From assembly GCF_043641665.1 (NCBI RefSeq), contig NC_092190.1, forward strand, positions 24,526,010-24,590,009: DNA of 64,000 nt, given 5' to 3'. The stretch's first letter is position 1. Each line of letters opens with the position of its first letter. Made by a program: the position numbers and the translations under genes. The DNA is from Enoplosus armatus. Lineage: Eukaryota; Chordata; Actinopteri; Centrarchiformes; Enoplosidae. Of the stretch, positions 60,601-64,000 are shown piece by piece. The notes beneath the pieces were generated by a model. It was not told where the DNA came from, did not search any database, and worked only from the letters and a program-made list of their open reading frames with translations.

Positions 60601-63583
60601 TACCAAACCCATGCTTACTGGGGTGTGTGTACTACAATTTATACTTCCTCATTATGTTCATTATGACAGACACTCTTACCGAGGACCTTGACCACGATGG
60701 TGTAGCTCTTGGAGCCGCTGCTGTTCTCCAGTGACAGGACGTATTTGCCAGCGTCGTATCTGTTAATGTCCTCGATCATCAGTAGGGTGTCCCACTCTGA
60801 CGTCTTAATCAGCAGGCCCTGCCTCTCCCTCAGGTTGGCATCCACCTTCGTCCACGTCACCTTCGGAGCCGGGCGTCCTCTCAGTGGGACGTAGAGCCTC
60901 ATGGTGACACCGGCTCGAAGAACCAAAGCCTTTCTTAGGTCGGCATCCAGCTCAGCTTCAGGAGCGACTGGAAGACAGACAGAAGATCGCTCATTAATTA
61001 ACTTTACTGTCACTTTACTGTTCACCTCAGGACTTCATCCTTGTTTCAACTTGGACCTTTACCAAAAAGCAAAGGGGAGAGTCTGTGTTTATGTGTTTAA
61101 ATTTAATGAGAAAGTGTTTCCTGAAGAAGCTTAACTTAACCGTGTTTTCTTACAACGAGTAGGTATTCCTTTCTTACCGATGTTTCATTGTGATAAAGTG
61201 AGGAGAAATATGTTGTTTGTGGTCATAGCAGGTTTGCAACAGTTGCTAATATGTTAGCTGACACTAGCCATCAAATTAGCCATCAATTAGGCATCATTAG
61301 GCTGTCTTAATAGCCTGTGTTTGCTAATTTTATTACATGAAACACGTTTTAAAATTAAAATTTCCTTTTTTGAAAGATTAAACCGATGGTCACAACTAAG
61401 ATTAATAAGGATTCCCTAATGAACTGGTGATCTCCAGCAAAAACAGAGAAACCAGAAGCTAATCAAGAAAGAAAACCATTCATTTTTACTAAAGTACTAC
61501 ATCTGTTCTAAACATGATTCATTCAAGTGAAAACACTTGATTCAGTTGACTTCCTGTTCTGGGGTTATTTATAAGAAAGTGGTATAATAAACAGTTGAGG
61601 AACGTACTTAGGATGTCCTTGGCCATGTGGTTTCCAGGGACCTCACTGGGCTCACTGAAGCCGATCTTGTTGACAGCAATGACTCTGAACTGGTACTCAG
61701 TGTTGTCCATCAGGCCTTTCACAAGGAACTTAGTGGCCTGGAGCTTTTTCGGGACGTTGCATTTGGTCCAGTTCTCACTGTCGGCTCGCTTACACTCCAC
61801 CAGGTAGCCGATGATCTCACAGCCACCGTCGTATGCAGGTTTGGTCCAGCTAAGGCTGATGGAGCTCTTGGTAGAGTCCACCACCTTGGGGAAGGCAGGT
61901 GGGCCGGGAGGATCTAGAGAATTATAATAACATTTGTTATTATTCTCACAGATAACAAGTTACAGATAATATGTTGAAATATATCTATTAAAATAATTGT
62001 TAGTAGCAGCCCTCTCTATTTGACACATTGTTTTTTAAAGCAGATACTTACAGACGGGGTCGACAGCCAGTGCAGCGTTGGATGCATCGCTGGGTTTGCC
62101 CAGACCGGCCTTGTTCATGGCGATGACTCTGAACTCGTACTCAGAGCCCTCGGTCAGCTGAACGGCCTTGATTGTCCTGTCGATGACTGGCCGCCGGTTG
62201 ACCTTAGCCCAGGTCAGCTCAGTGGCCTCACGTTTCTCCACCATATAGCCCAGGATGGTGGCCTTGCCGTCATTGGCTGGGGCCTTCCAGCTCACTGTCA
62301 TGGAGTTCTTAGTAATGTTGGTGATGACGGGCGGCTCACATGGACCAGGAACATCTGAAGGAAGAGATAAGGTCTTATCTCATCAACAGGCAAAATGTGT
62401 TTTTTTTACTGTATTTGTTACTCTTCAAACAGAACTCAGTGCAGTAAAAGTTTTCTTACAGTCCGTATGTAGTGGTTGTCAGCTATAGAGGTCTGAACGT
62501 ACCGTACGGGTTCTTGACCATGACAGGGTCAGTCATGATGGGGTCTCCCACACCATACTGGTTCTCAGCACTGACTCTGAACTGGTACTCGTGTTCTTCA
62601 ATGAGTTTCTCCACTGAGCAGTCGGTGATGTGTCCATGGATGTTGGAAGTGACCAGCGCCCAGTTGGCCCTGCTGGTTTCACGCTTCTCAATGATGTAGT
62701 TAGTGATCTCAGAGCCACCGTCTGCAAGTGGGGGCTCCCATCGCATCTTAACACGGTCAGCAAACACCTTAGAAATTTTCACTGAGGCTGGAGGGCCTGG
62801 TTTGTCTGCAAGGGAAACAGTGGGATGTTTGCTTCTTTGTTTATCTGTACACATAAAATGCTTGCTTAGACAAAACACTACAATAAATGAAAATTAAATC
62901 TAACTTACCGAGCACCTTGACCTTGATGGTTGCGTACTTGCTGCCATTGATGTTCTCAGCGGTGATGGTGTAGTCTCCAGACTCCTTCCTGGTGACCGAG
63001 AAGAGCTCCAGCAGGTGAAGATGTTTCTTCTGGGACATCTTCATTCCCTCAGCGAGGACCAAAGGCACTCCGTCTCTCTTCCAGCTCACTTTGGGCAGTG
63101 GCTTTCCAAAAACCTCAGCTTCCAGGAAGACGTTCTCTCCGGCTTTCACCACAATCAGGTTCTTCATGTTGACACCCAGATCTACACGAGGAGGAACTGC
63201 ACAGGAGGAGAGAGAATAATCGTCATGATTTGTCAGTTATTTAATTTGTCAGTCATAGTATTCCATGCTGGGTGGAGGTGTACCATTCTCTGCGATGACA
63301 GGGATGGGATCGGACAGCTCGGACGGCTGGCTGATGTTGATGGCGGTCTTGGCGATTACTCTAAACTGGTACTGTTGGCCTTCTTGCAGGCCAGTCACTA
63401 CATAGCTCTCAGTCTGGATGTTCATGCAGTTGGCGTTGCAGCGTGTCCACTTCTCCTCTGGAAGTTTTGTATACTCCATGTAGTAGCCAATCAGCTTGCT
63501 GCCACCGTCATGCTTGGGACGGCTCCAGACCAATGAGACAGAGTTCTTGGTCACATCCATGGCCTCGGGTTTACCTGGTGGGT
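9323..63583 (-). CDS. ttn: titin, 3' part of gene (54 exons, overview)
   Basis: Titin is the giant sarcomere ruler of striated muscle. This part spans the thick filament (A-band C-zone and P-zone) and the M-line. A-band modules bind myosin and myosin-binding protein C; the kinase-proximal modules bind MuRF ubiquitin ligases; M-line modules bind myomesin and obscurin (known for the family). I placed 54 exons by reading GT-AG sites and checking phases; their lengths sum to 41,867 bases, and the frame stays open to the stop at 9323-9325. Nearly all introns are phase 1, so most exons could be skipped without a shift. The exceptions are phase 0 junctions at 57 residues upstream of the large kinase exon's neighbours (16889/16459), 20331/20191, 30220/29937 and 35024/34916, and a phase 2 junction at 25387/25274. 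The 5' part lies beyond 64000. The family call is certain; which teleost titin paralog this is remains open. Confidence 0.98.
9896..10186 (-). CDS. ttn: titin Met/Ser-rich linker exon (Mex5, is7-like)
   Basis: This 97-codon exon is dominated by Ser and Met, with repeats such as MSSMSSM and ESSSFSS and the segment AEMKFETMS, which resembles the EMKF element of the mammalian is7 linker. It ends SFRAIG into the last Ig. In mammals this alternatively spliced exon is about the same size and holds a calpain-3 binding site. It is phase 1 at both ends, so it could be skipped in frame. There is no Ig fold in it. Confidence 0.88.
10316..16111 (-). CDS. ttn: titin kinase exon: A169-A170, kinase, M1-M6 (Mex1-like)
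   Basis: A 5,796-base exon, phase 1 at both ends. In order: Ig A169 ([14 protein letters not shown], then ITWQKG); Fn3 A170 ([12 protein letters not shown], ending about 15540); kinase about 15422-14655; regulatory tail about 14655-14490 ([12 protein letters not shown]); M1 (14480-14200, ASWYFG); M2 (14110-13815); M3 (13800-13520); a charged linker (13515-12345) holding [17 protein letters not shown]4 (12345-12065); a linker; M5 (11665-11390); the KSP repeat (11385-10640); M6 (10640-10385, DQGEYICEM). Kinase features seen: MAKF with the ATP lysine, HFDIRPDN with the catalytic Asp, EMGQAR in place of DFG, and PEYCAPE in the P+1 loop. Mammalian titin kinase is autoinhibited and nearly inactive; this copy is further altered (see findings). 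Confidence 0.97.
10636..11388 (-). repeat. ttn: KSP repeat linker in titin M-line region
   Basis: About 250 codons of tandem 6-8 residue units such as [22 protein letters not shown] and KSPRGV, plus a few KTP, TSP and PSP versions. I count about 28 KSP motifs. At DNA level many units are near-identical 21-base repeats, clearest at 11150-11230. In mammals the matching linker between M5 and M6 has only a handful of VKSP motifs, phosphorylated by proline-directed kinases in developing muscle. The plus strand of this repeat is also open, a by-product of the codon pattern. Confidence 0.93.
14490..15422 (-). other. ttn: titin kinase domain and regulatory tail
   Basis: Domain inside the large exon, given separately because it is the only enzyme-like part. 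Aligning HFD as Asp127 puts the EMG glutamate at 147, matching the mammalian numbering, and puts Cys (14931-14933) at position 170. The glycine loop reads ARCQFG at 15384-15401, where mammalian titin has GRGEFG. The ATP lysine (MAKF), the alpha-C glutamate (REIEAL) and the catalytic Asp are present. The HPWLK end of the C-lobe is at about 14660, and the conserved tail [11 protein letters not shown] follows. Confidence 0.93.
16249..16459 (-). CDS. ttn: titin exon: second half of Ig A168
   Basis: Starts phase 0 at GTGGTGGGATAT ([17 protein letters not shown]) after an AAG acceptor and ends phase 1 in NLEVE. It joins the previous exon at VTK|VVGYP, so the Ig next to the kinase-proximal pair is cut by an intron. 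Together with A169-A170 it forms the known MuRF-binding tandem. The acceptor has a weak pyrimidine tract, but the frame and homology fix the join. Confidence 0.9.
16460..16888. other. ttn: intron with a possible LINE-tail fragment
   Basis: An intron inside Ig A168. At 16811-16840 there is GACTCAGAATCAGAATCAGAAATACTTTAC (in two 15-base halves), which resembles the AGAATCAGAAATACTTTA tail common in fish retroposons. Nothing else seen. Confidence 0.45.
16889..17271 (-). CDS. ttn: titin exon: Fn3 (A167-like) plus first half of Ig A168
   Basis: Fn3 begins [10 protein letters not shown], with [17 protein letters not shown] and [12 protein letters not shown]. It runs on through [17 protein letters not shown] into the start of an Ig, ending phase 0 at NATLVTK. 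At 383 bases it is unusually long because it carries part of the next module. Confidence 0.93.
17371..17676 (-). CDS. ttn: titin exon: Fn3 (A166-like)
   Basis: Begins [10 protein letters not shown], core [17 protein letters not shown], then [12 protein letters not shown] and IKSPFG at the donor. Phase 1 at both ends. First of the two Fn3 modules that follow the Ig pair of the P-zone. Confidence 0.94.
17677..18007. other. ttn: intron, nothing recognised
   Basis: An AT-rich intron between the P-zone Ig pair and the following Fn3. No repeat or cryptic module seen. Confidence 0.6.
18008..18583 (-). CDS. ttn: titin exon: Ig-Ig pair (A164-A165-like)
   Basis: Two Ig modules in one exon. The first has [10 protein letters not shown] and [15 protein letters not shown]. 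The second begins [15 protein letters not shown] and has IMWFYGKKP and [12 protein letters not shown] direct Ig-Ig pair marks the end of the C-zone super-repeats and the start of the P-zone. Phase 1 at both ends. Confidence 0.94.
18835..19134 (-). CDS. ttn: titin exon: Fn3, R11 D11
   Basis: Begins [11 protein letters not shown], core [17 protein letters not shown], then [12 protein letters not shown] and MGIKTKLSG at the donor. Last Fn3 of the last C-zone super-repeat. Confidence 0.93.
19382..19687 (-). CDS. ttn: titin exon: Fn3, R11 D10
   Basis: Core [17 protein letters not shown], then [16 protein letters not shown] and [12 protein letters not shown], ending KDPFG. Close to the mammalian module at the same place. 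Phase 1 at both ends. Confidence 0.95.
19876..20191 (-). CDS. ttn: titin exon: Fn3, R11 D9
   Basis: Starts phase 0 at [18 protein letters not shown], so it carries the short linker from the preceding Ig. Core [17 protein letters not shown], then [12 protein letters not shown] and SVAPKTPL. Strongly conserved with mammals. Confidence 0.95.
20331..20599 (-). CDS. ttn: titin exon: Ig, R11 D8
   Basis: Begins [16 protein letters not shown]; core CKWTKDGHD and [15 protein letters not shown]; ends phase 0 at AVYIK. One of the few A-band exons with a phase 0 donor. Confidence 0.94.
20728..21030 (-). CDS. ttn: titin exon: Fn3, R11 D7
   Basis: Begins [13 protein letters not shown]; core [17 protein letters not shown]; then [13 protein letters not shown] and [12 protein letters not shown]. 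The usual DGG is EGG here. Phase 1 at both ends. Confidence 0.94.
21160..21462 (-). CDS. ttn: titin exon: Fn3, R11 D6
   Basis: Begins with [14 protein letters not shown]; core [17 protein letters not shown]; then [18 protein letters not shown] and [12 protein letters not shown], ending AMDPIG. NGG replaces DGG. Confidence 0.94.
21463..21980. other. ttn: intron, nothing recognised
   Basis: AT-rich intron of 518 bases. The open frame of the following module runs some way into it by chance but the donor at 21979-21980 is clear. Confidence 0.6.
21981..22280 (-). CDS. ttn: titin exon: Fn3, R11 D5
   Basis: Begins [17 protein letters not shown]; core [17 protein letters not shown]; then [25 protein letters not shown] and SKSPK at the donor. 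Phase 1 at both ends. Confidence 0.94.
22500..22790 (-). CDS. ttn: titin exon: Ig, R11 D4
   Basis: Begins [17 protein letters not shown]; core [11 protein letters not shown] and [15 protein letters not shown], ending VIKVIL. The residues after the core Trp (SFGG) differ from the common SKDG. Confidence 0.93.
22914..23507 (-). CDS. ttn: titin exon: two Fn3 modules, R11 D2-D3
   Basis: D2 begins [16 protein letters not shown], with [17 protein letters not shown] and [13 protein letters not shown]3 begins [13 protein letters not shown], with [17 protein letters not shown] and [12 protein letters not shown], ending IQDIKG. No intron separates the two modules, unlike in R2. Phase 1 at both ends. 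Confidence 0.95.
23719..24000 (-). CDS. ttn: titin exon: Ig, R11 D1
   Basis: Begins [17 protein letters not shown], the LRK-type start of the super-repeat; core VAWRKTGVE and [15 protein letters not shown], ending VKVYG. First module of the last C-zone repeat. Confidence 0.94.
24001..24719. other. ttn: intron, nothing recognised
   Basis: At 719 bases the longest intron between exons in this window. AT-rich, without a recognised repeat or hidden module. It falls between two super-repeats (R10 and R11). Confidence 0.6.
24720..25022 (-). CDS. ttn: titin exon: Fn3, R10 D11
   Basis: Begins [13 protein letters not shown]; core [17 protein letters not shown]; then [30 protein letters not shown] and PLERIG at the donor. 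Confidence 0.94.
25111..25274 (-). CDS. ttn: titin exon: second part of Fn3, R10 D10
   Basis: Starts phase 2 just before the module's second Trp ([16 protein letters not shown]) and goes through [12 protein letters not shown] to CKDPT. The module is cut by a 112-base intron. Confidence 0.93.
25387..25528 (-). CDS. ttn: titin exon: first part of Fn3, R10 D10
   Basis: Begins [15 protein letters not shown]; core [17 protein letters not shown]; ends phase 2 in KREKSSTR. This is the only phase 2 junction that I found in the window. Confidence 0.93.
25529..25991. other. ttn: intron, nothing recognised
   Basis: AT-rich intron of 463 bases; no repeat or cryptic exon seen. Confidence 0.6.
25992..26291 (-). 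CDS. ttn: titin exon: Fn3, R10 D9
   Basis: Begins [15 protein letters not shown]; core [26 protein letters not shown], then [11 protein letters not shown] and RNAY at the donor. The RRETSR signature is typical of D9 in every repeat here. Confidence 0.94.
26396..26686 (-). CDS. ttn: titin exon: Ig, R10 D8
   Basis: Begins [17 protein letters not shown]; core VYWSKGDKI and [15 protein letters not shown], ending VSVKVLG. Phase 1 at both ends. Confidence 0.94.
26687..27179. other. ttn: intron, AT-rich
   Basis: Very AT-rich intron with a short TA run near 26731 and an A run near 26962. No gene or recognised mobile element. Confidence 0.6.
27180..27491 (-). CDS. ttn: titin exon: Fn3, R10 D7
   Basis: Begins [13 protein letters not shown]; core [17 protein letters not shown]; then [12 protein letters not shown], ending KDEY. 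About four codons longer than its sisters because of an insertion, [13 protein letters not shown], just before the second Trp. Confidence 0.94.
27757..28059 (-). CDS. ttn: titin exon: Fn3, R10 D6
   Basis: Begins [15 protein letters not shown]; core [38 protein letters not shown]; ends LNPVG. The ERNxxLW word marks D6 throughout. Confidence 0.94.
28206..29937 (-). CDS. ttn: titin exon: six modules, R9 D11 to R10 D5
   Basis: A 1,732-base fused exon that starts phase 0 ([13 protein letters not shown]) and ends phase 1 (HPFG). In order: Fn3 D11 of R9 (WTKPVFDGG); Ig D1 of R10 ([23 protein letters not shown]); Fn3 D2 ([16 protein letters not shown]); Fn3 D3 ([16 protein letters not shown]); Ig D4 (TWKLEEMKL); Fn3 D5 ([17 protein letters not shown]). 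It crosses a super-repeat boundary without an intron. Confidence 0.95.
30220..30554 (-). CDS. ttn: titin exon: Fn3, R9 D10
   Basis: Begins [15 protein letters not shown]; core [44 protein letters not shown]. It ends phase 0 a few residues inside the next module, so it is 335 bases rather than about 300. This D10 has no internal intron, unlike D10 of R8 and R10. Confidence 0.94.
30669..30968 (-). CDS. ttn: titin exon: Fn3, R9 D9
   Basis: Begins [15 protein letters not shown]; core [38 protein letters not shown]; ends MQY. The normal DGG turn is DGC here. Confidence 0.93.
31157..31444 (-). CDS. ttn: titin exon: Ig, R9 D8
   Basis: Begins [18 protein letters not shown]; core [10 protein letters not shown] and [15 protein letters not shown], ending VRVQ. 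Phase 1 at both ends. Confidence 0.94.
31556..31849 (-). CDS. ttn: titin exon: Fn3, R9 D7
   Basis: Begins [14 protein letters not shown]; core [45 protein letters not shown]; ends KDES. Phase 1 at both ends. Confidence 0.94.
31850..32311. other. ttn: intron, nothing recognised
   Basis: AT-rich intron of 462 bases without a recognised repeat or module. Confidence 0.6.
32312..34078 (-). CDS. ttn: titin exon: six modules, R9 D1-D6
   Basis: A 1,767-base fused exon, phase 1 at both ends. Ig D1 ([23 protein letters not shown]); Fn3 D2 ([17 protein letters not shown]); Fn3 D3 ([17 protein letters not shown]); Ig D4 ([10 protein letters not shown]); Fn3 D5 ([17 protein letters not shown]); Fn3 D6 ([17 protein letters not shown]). 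It ends ISPVG. The matching stretch of R2 is spread over five exons, so introns differ greatly between copies. Confidence 0.96.
34337..34636 (-). CDS. ttn: titin exon: Fn3, R8 D11
   Basis: Begins [13 protein letters not shown]; core [38 protein letters not shown]; ends KDILG. The donor reads GTTTGT, a weaker form than the usual GTAAG or GTGAG, but phase and homology fix it. Confidence 0.9.
34766..34916 (-). CDS. ttn: titin exon: second part of Fn3, R8 D10
   Basis: Starts phase 0 at [16 protein letters not shown]; then [12 protein letters not shown] and KAYDPI, ending phase 1 before a GTGTGC donor. Cut from the first part by a 107-base intron. Confidence 0.91.
35024..35175 (-). CDS. ttn: titin exon: first part of Fn3, R8 D10
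   Basis: Begins [16 protein letters not shown]; core [17 protein letters not shown]; ends phase 0 at KSLQWFK before a GTTTGT donor. It has no single long open frame of its own and was placed by translation and splice sites. Confidence 0.9.
35251..35460. mobile_element. fish-type interspersed repeat in intron
   Basis: A roughly 210-base stretch in the intron between R8 D9 and D10, with words I know from abundant percomorph repeats: TTTATTTATATAGCGCCAAATCA, then ATGACACTTTACAAATAGAGCAGG and GGCAGAAACCTCGAGCAGAACCAG (each given by its first and last words at 35268-35291, 35308-35331 and 35429-35452). The class (SINE-like or a LINE 3' part) is not clear to me. Confidence 0.7.
35580..35606. repeat. 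TGA trinucleotide microsatellite
   Basis: About nine GAT/TGA units in the intron, just past the donor of the R8 D9 exon. Confidence 0.9.
35628..35927 (-). CDS. ttn: titin exon: Fn3, R8 D9
   Basis: Begins [15 protein letters not shown]; core [37 protein letters not shown]; ends RNSFG. Phase 1 at both ends. Confidence 0.94.
36045..36332 (-). CDS. ttn: titin exon: Ig, R8 D8
   Basis: Begins [15 protein letters not shown]; core [10 protein letters not shown] and [14 protein letters not shown], ending RLLIQG. Phase 1 at both ends. Confidence 0.94.
36627..36923 (-). CDS. ttn: titin exon: Fn3, R8 D7
   Basis: Begins [13 protein letters not shown]; core [45 protein letters not shown]; ends VDTYG. 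Confidence 0.94.
37025..37327 (-). CDS. ttn: titin exon: Fn3, R8 D6
   Basis: Begins [14 protein letters not shown]; core [37 protein letters not shown]; ends AIDACG. The usual FRV is FKV. Confidence 0.94.
37428..38015 (-). CDS. ttn: titin exon: Ig + Fn3, R8 D4-D5
   Basis: Ig begins [17 protein letters not shown]. Its B-C region reads [12 protein letters not shown], with Leu (CTG at 37900-37902) where every other Ig in the window has Trp. It keeps [15 protein letters not shown]. Fn3 D5 follows ([29 protein letters not shown]) and ends LPY. Phase 1 at both ends. Confidence 0.94.
38191..38487 (-). CDS. ttn: titin exon: Fn3, R8 D3
   Basis: Begins [13 protein letters not shown]; core [43 protein letters not shown]; ends KDQLG. 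It follows directly on the giant exon. Confidence 0.94.
38590..55683 (-). CDS. ttn: titin giant A-band exon, 17,094 bases, 58 modules
   Basis: One uninterrupted frame of 5,698 codons, phase 1 at both ends. It begins with Fn3 D11 of R2 ([12 protein letters not shown]). Five whole super-repeats R3-R7 follow, then Ig D1 and Fn3 D2 of R8 ([15 protein letters not shown]), ending [10 protein letters not shown]. The D1 Ig of each copy has an LRK/MRK word, at about 55349, 52100, 48857, 45614, 42365 and 39131, which gives a period of 3,234-3,249 bases. D9 modules carry RRETSRL, D6 modules carry KEKNSILW, and D7 modules end in TAKDE-type words. Mammalian titin has a matching giant A-band exon of about the same size (about 17.1 kb), so the loss of introns here is old. 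The modules form the C-zone platform for myosin and myosin-binding protein C. Confidence 0.98.
55847..56149 (-). CDS. ttn: titin exon: Fn3, R2 D10
   Basis: Begins [13 protein letters not shown]; core [45 protein letters not shown]; ends KDIV. Phase 1 at both ends, no internal intron. Confidence 0.93.
56345..56932 (-). CDS. ttn: titin exon: Ig + Fn3, R2 D8-D9
   Basis: Ig begins [15 protein letters not shown], with [10 protein letters not shown] and [14 protein letters not shown]. Fn3 begins [13 protein letters not shown], with [26 protein letters not shown] and [11 protein letters not shown], ending VDSY. Phase 1 at both ends. Confidence 0.95.
57117..57413 (-). CDS. ttn: titin exon: Fn3, R2 D7
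   Basis: Begins [13 protein letters not shown]; core [45 protein letters not shown]; ends KDEYG. Confidence 0.94.
57581..57778 (-). CDS. ttn: titin exon: second part of Fn3, R2 D6
   Basis: Starts phase 1 at [38 protein letters not shown]; ends LDPIG. Separated from its first part by an 81-base intron. Confidence 0.93.
57860..57964 (-). CDS. ttn: titin exon: first part of Fn3, R2 D6
   Basis: A 105-base exon: [16 protein letters not shown], core [16 protein letters not shown]. It is the smallest exon in the window. The split falls right after the GGSPITG turn. TGG replaces DGG. Confidence 0.92.
58304..58891 (-). CDS. ttn: titin exon: Ig + Fn3, R2 D4-D5
   Basis: Ig begins [17 protein letters not shown], with [10 protein letters not shown] and [15 protein letters not shown]. 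Fn3 has [30 protein letters not shown] and [11 protein letters not shown], ending HPF. Phase 1 at both ends. Confidence 0.95.
59011..59298 (-). CDS. ttn: titin exon: Fn3, R2 D3
   Basis: Begins [14 protein letters not shown]; core [29 protein letters not shown]; ends KDQFG. Phase 1 at both ends. Confidence 0.94.
59299..59891. other. ttn: intron, nothing recognised
   Basis: AT-rich intron of 593 bases with no recognised repeat. A 63-codon plus-strand open frame inside it looks like chance. Confidence 0.6.
59892..60182 (-). CDS. ttn: titin exon: Fn3, R2 D2
   Basis: Begins [15 protein letters not shown]; core [44 protein letters not shown]; ends VRASG. Confidence 0.94.
60183..60679. other. ttn: intron, nothing recognised
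   Basis: AT-rich intron of 497 bases, with a short TATACATATC-like run near 60425. No gene or mobile element recognised. Confidence 0.6.
60680..60967 (-). CDS. ttn: titin exon: Ig, R2 D1
   Basis: Begins [19 protein letters not shown], the hallmark start of a super-repeat; [25 protein letters not shown]; ends VKVLG. First module of the first complete repeat in the window. Confidence 0.95.
60968..61607. other. ttn: intron with short degenerate repeat
   Basis: Intron of 640 bases between repeats R1 and R2. Around 61265-61303 a word like TTAGCCATCAA recurs three times in tandem-like fashion. Nothing else recognised. Confidence 0.55.
61608..61913 (-). CDS. ttn: titin exon: Fn3, R1 D11
   Basis: Begins [15 protein letters not shown]; core [46 protein letters not shown]; ends KDIL. 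Confidence 0.94.
62052..62354 (-). CDS. ttn: titin exon: Fn3, R1 D10
   Basis: Begins [15 protein letters not shown]; core [17 protein letters not shown], where DGK stands in place of [15 protein letters not shown]; ends AVDPV. Not split by an intron. Confidence 0.94.
62503..62805 (-). CDS. ttn: titin exon: Fn3, R1 D9
   Basis: Begins [15 protein letters not shown]; core [38 protein letters not shown]; ends KNPYG. Phase 1 at both ends. Confidence 0.94.
62909..63196 (-). CDS. ttn: titin exon: Ig, R1 D8
   Basis: Begins [17 protein letters not shown]; core [10 protein letters not shown] and [15 protein letters not shown]; ends VKVLG. Phase 1 at both ends. Confidence 0.94.
63284..63583 (-). CDS. 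ttn: titin exon: Fn3, R1 D7
   Basis: Most upstream exon in the window. Begins [13 protein letters not shown]; core [47 protein letters not shown]; ends IAEN before a GTACAC donor. Confidence 0.92.
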
Positions 63584-64000
63584 CTGAATGGTAAGAAAAA
63601 AAGGGTTGGAGACTTAAGGTATGCTGTCTGAACAAGGAAGGAGGTTGAGTGAACAAGAGTGGGAACTTAGTTGTGTCATAGGCTTGAAAACTTTCAATAT
63701 GGCTTCAAGCTGACCATTCAGATAAAAGCTTCATAAAACAACTACCTCCAGTGACTCTAGCTGTCCATTCAATTATCTTAAGATTCTGAGTTGATCTCAT
63801 TATCTCAAGACAAGAAGTTATACTCATATTTTGTTTTTGAGCCTGTTATCCCGAGATAAGGATTTAATTGAAAATTTGATAATCTTTTTATAATTTTGGT
63901 TAAGTTACTCTTTTAAGAAACTGGTTGAGAAAAGTTCAGAATGCCACAGAGAACATGGGTAAAGATGATTTACATTTTGTTCTGTTGTGACAATGAAAAC
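63584..64000. other. ttn: start of window-edge intron
   Basis: No exon seen up to the window edge. Words such as TTATCTCAAGA and TTATCCCGAGATAA near 63795-63870 look like a worn palindromic repeat of the kind scattered in fish genomes, but this is weak. Confidence 0.5.

Overview
The window is vertebrate, and most likely teleost, genomic DNA that carries the 3' part of a titin gene on the minus strand. The evidence is a continuous run of titin-type Ig and Fn3 modules, a titin kinase, M-line Ig modules and a stop codon at 9323-9325. Fish origin is inferred from compact introns (many of 80-300 bases), a fish-type LINE at 5342-7600 and a fish-type interspersed repeat at 35251-35460. Paralog identity (teleosts are known to carry two titin genes) cannot be settled here, so the symbol is given as ttn. 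The gene continues upstream beyond base 64000.

I placed 54 exons between 63583 and 9323. All introns are GT-AG, and splice phases agree across every junction, giving one open frame of about 41.9 kb (roughly 13,950 codons). Reading 5' to 3' on the minus strand: (1) 63583-18835 is the A-band C-zone, an 11-module super-repeat in the order Ig-Fn-Fn-Ig-Fn-Fn-Fn-Ig-Fn-Fn-Fn. The tail of one copy and ten complete copies are visible (R1 tail, then R2-R11; positions within a copy are called D1-D11). A single exon of 17,094 bases (38590-55683) carries 58 of these modules. (2) 18583-about 15430 is the P-zone next to the kinase: Ig-Ig-Fn-Fn-Ig-Ig-Fn. (3) 15422-14490 is the titin kinase and its regulatory tail. 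(4) 14480-9323 is the M-line region, with six Ig modules and unique linkers in the kinase exon, then a Met/Ser-rich exon, then the last Ig.

This copy departs from the mammalian protein in several ways. Cysteine replaces the kinase residue equivalent to autoinhibitory Tyr170. The glycine loop has lost two glycines. The KSP linker has about 28 KSP motifs. The segment that would hold M7-M9 is absent. One A-band Ig has Leu in place of its core Trp.

Bases 1-9322 lie downstream of titin and show no convincing host gene. They hold an 1.8-kb minisatellite with an 11-base unit, two TG microsatellites, other short repeats, a LINE that keeps its 5' end but stops inside the reverse transcriptase, and the probable titin 3' UTR (about 8289-9322). 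I found no RNA gene, CRISPR array, operon or new multi-gene system. The points most worth following up are the titin kinase and C-terminal oddities.
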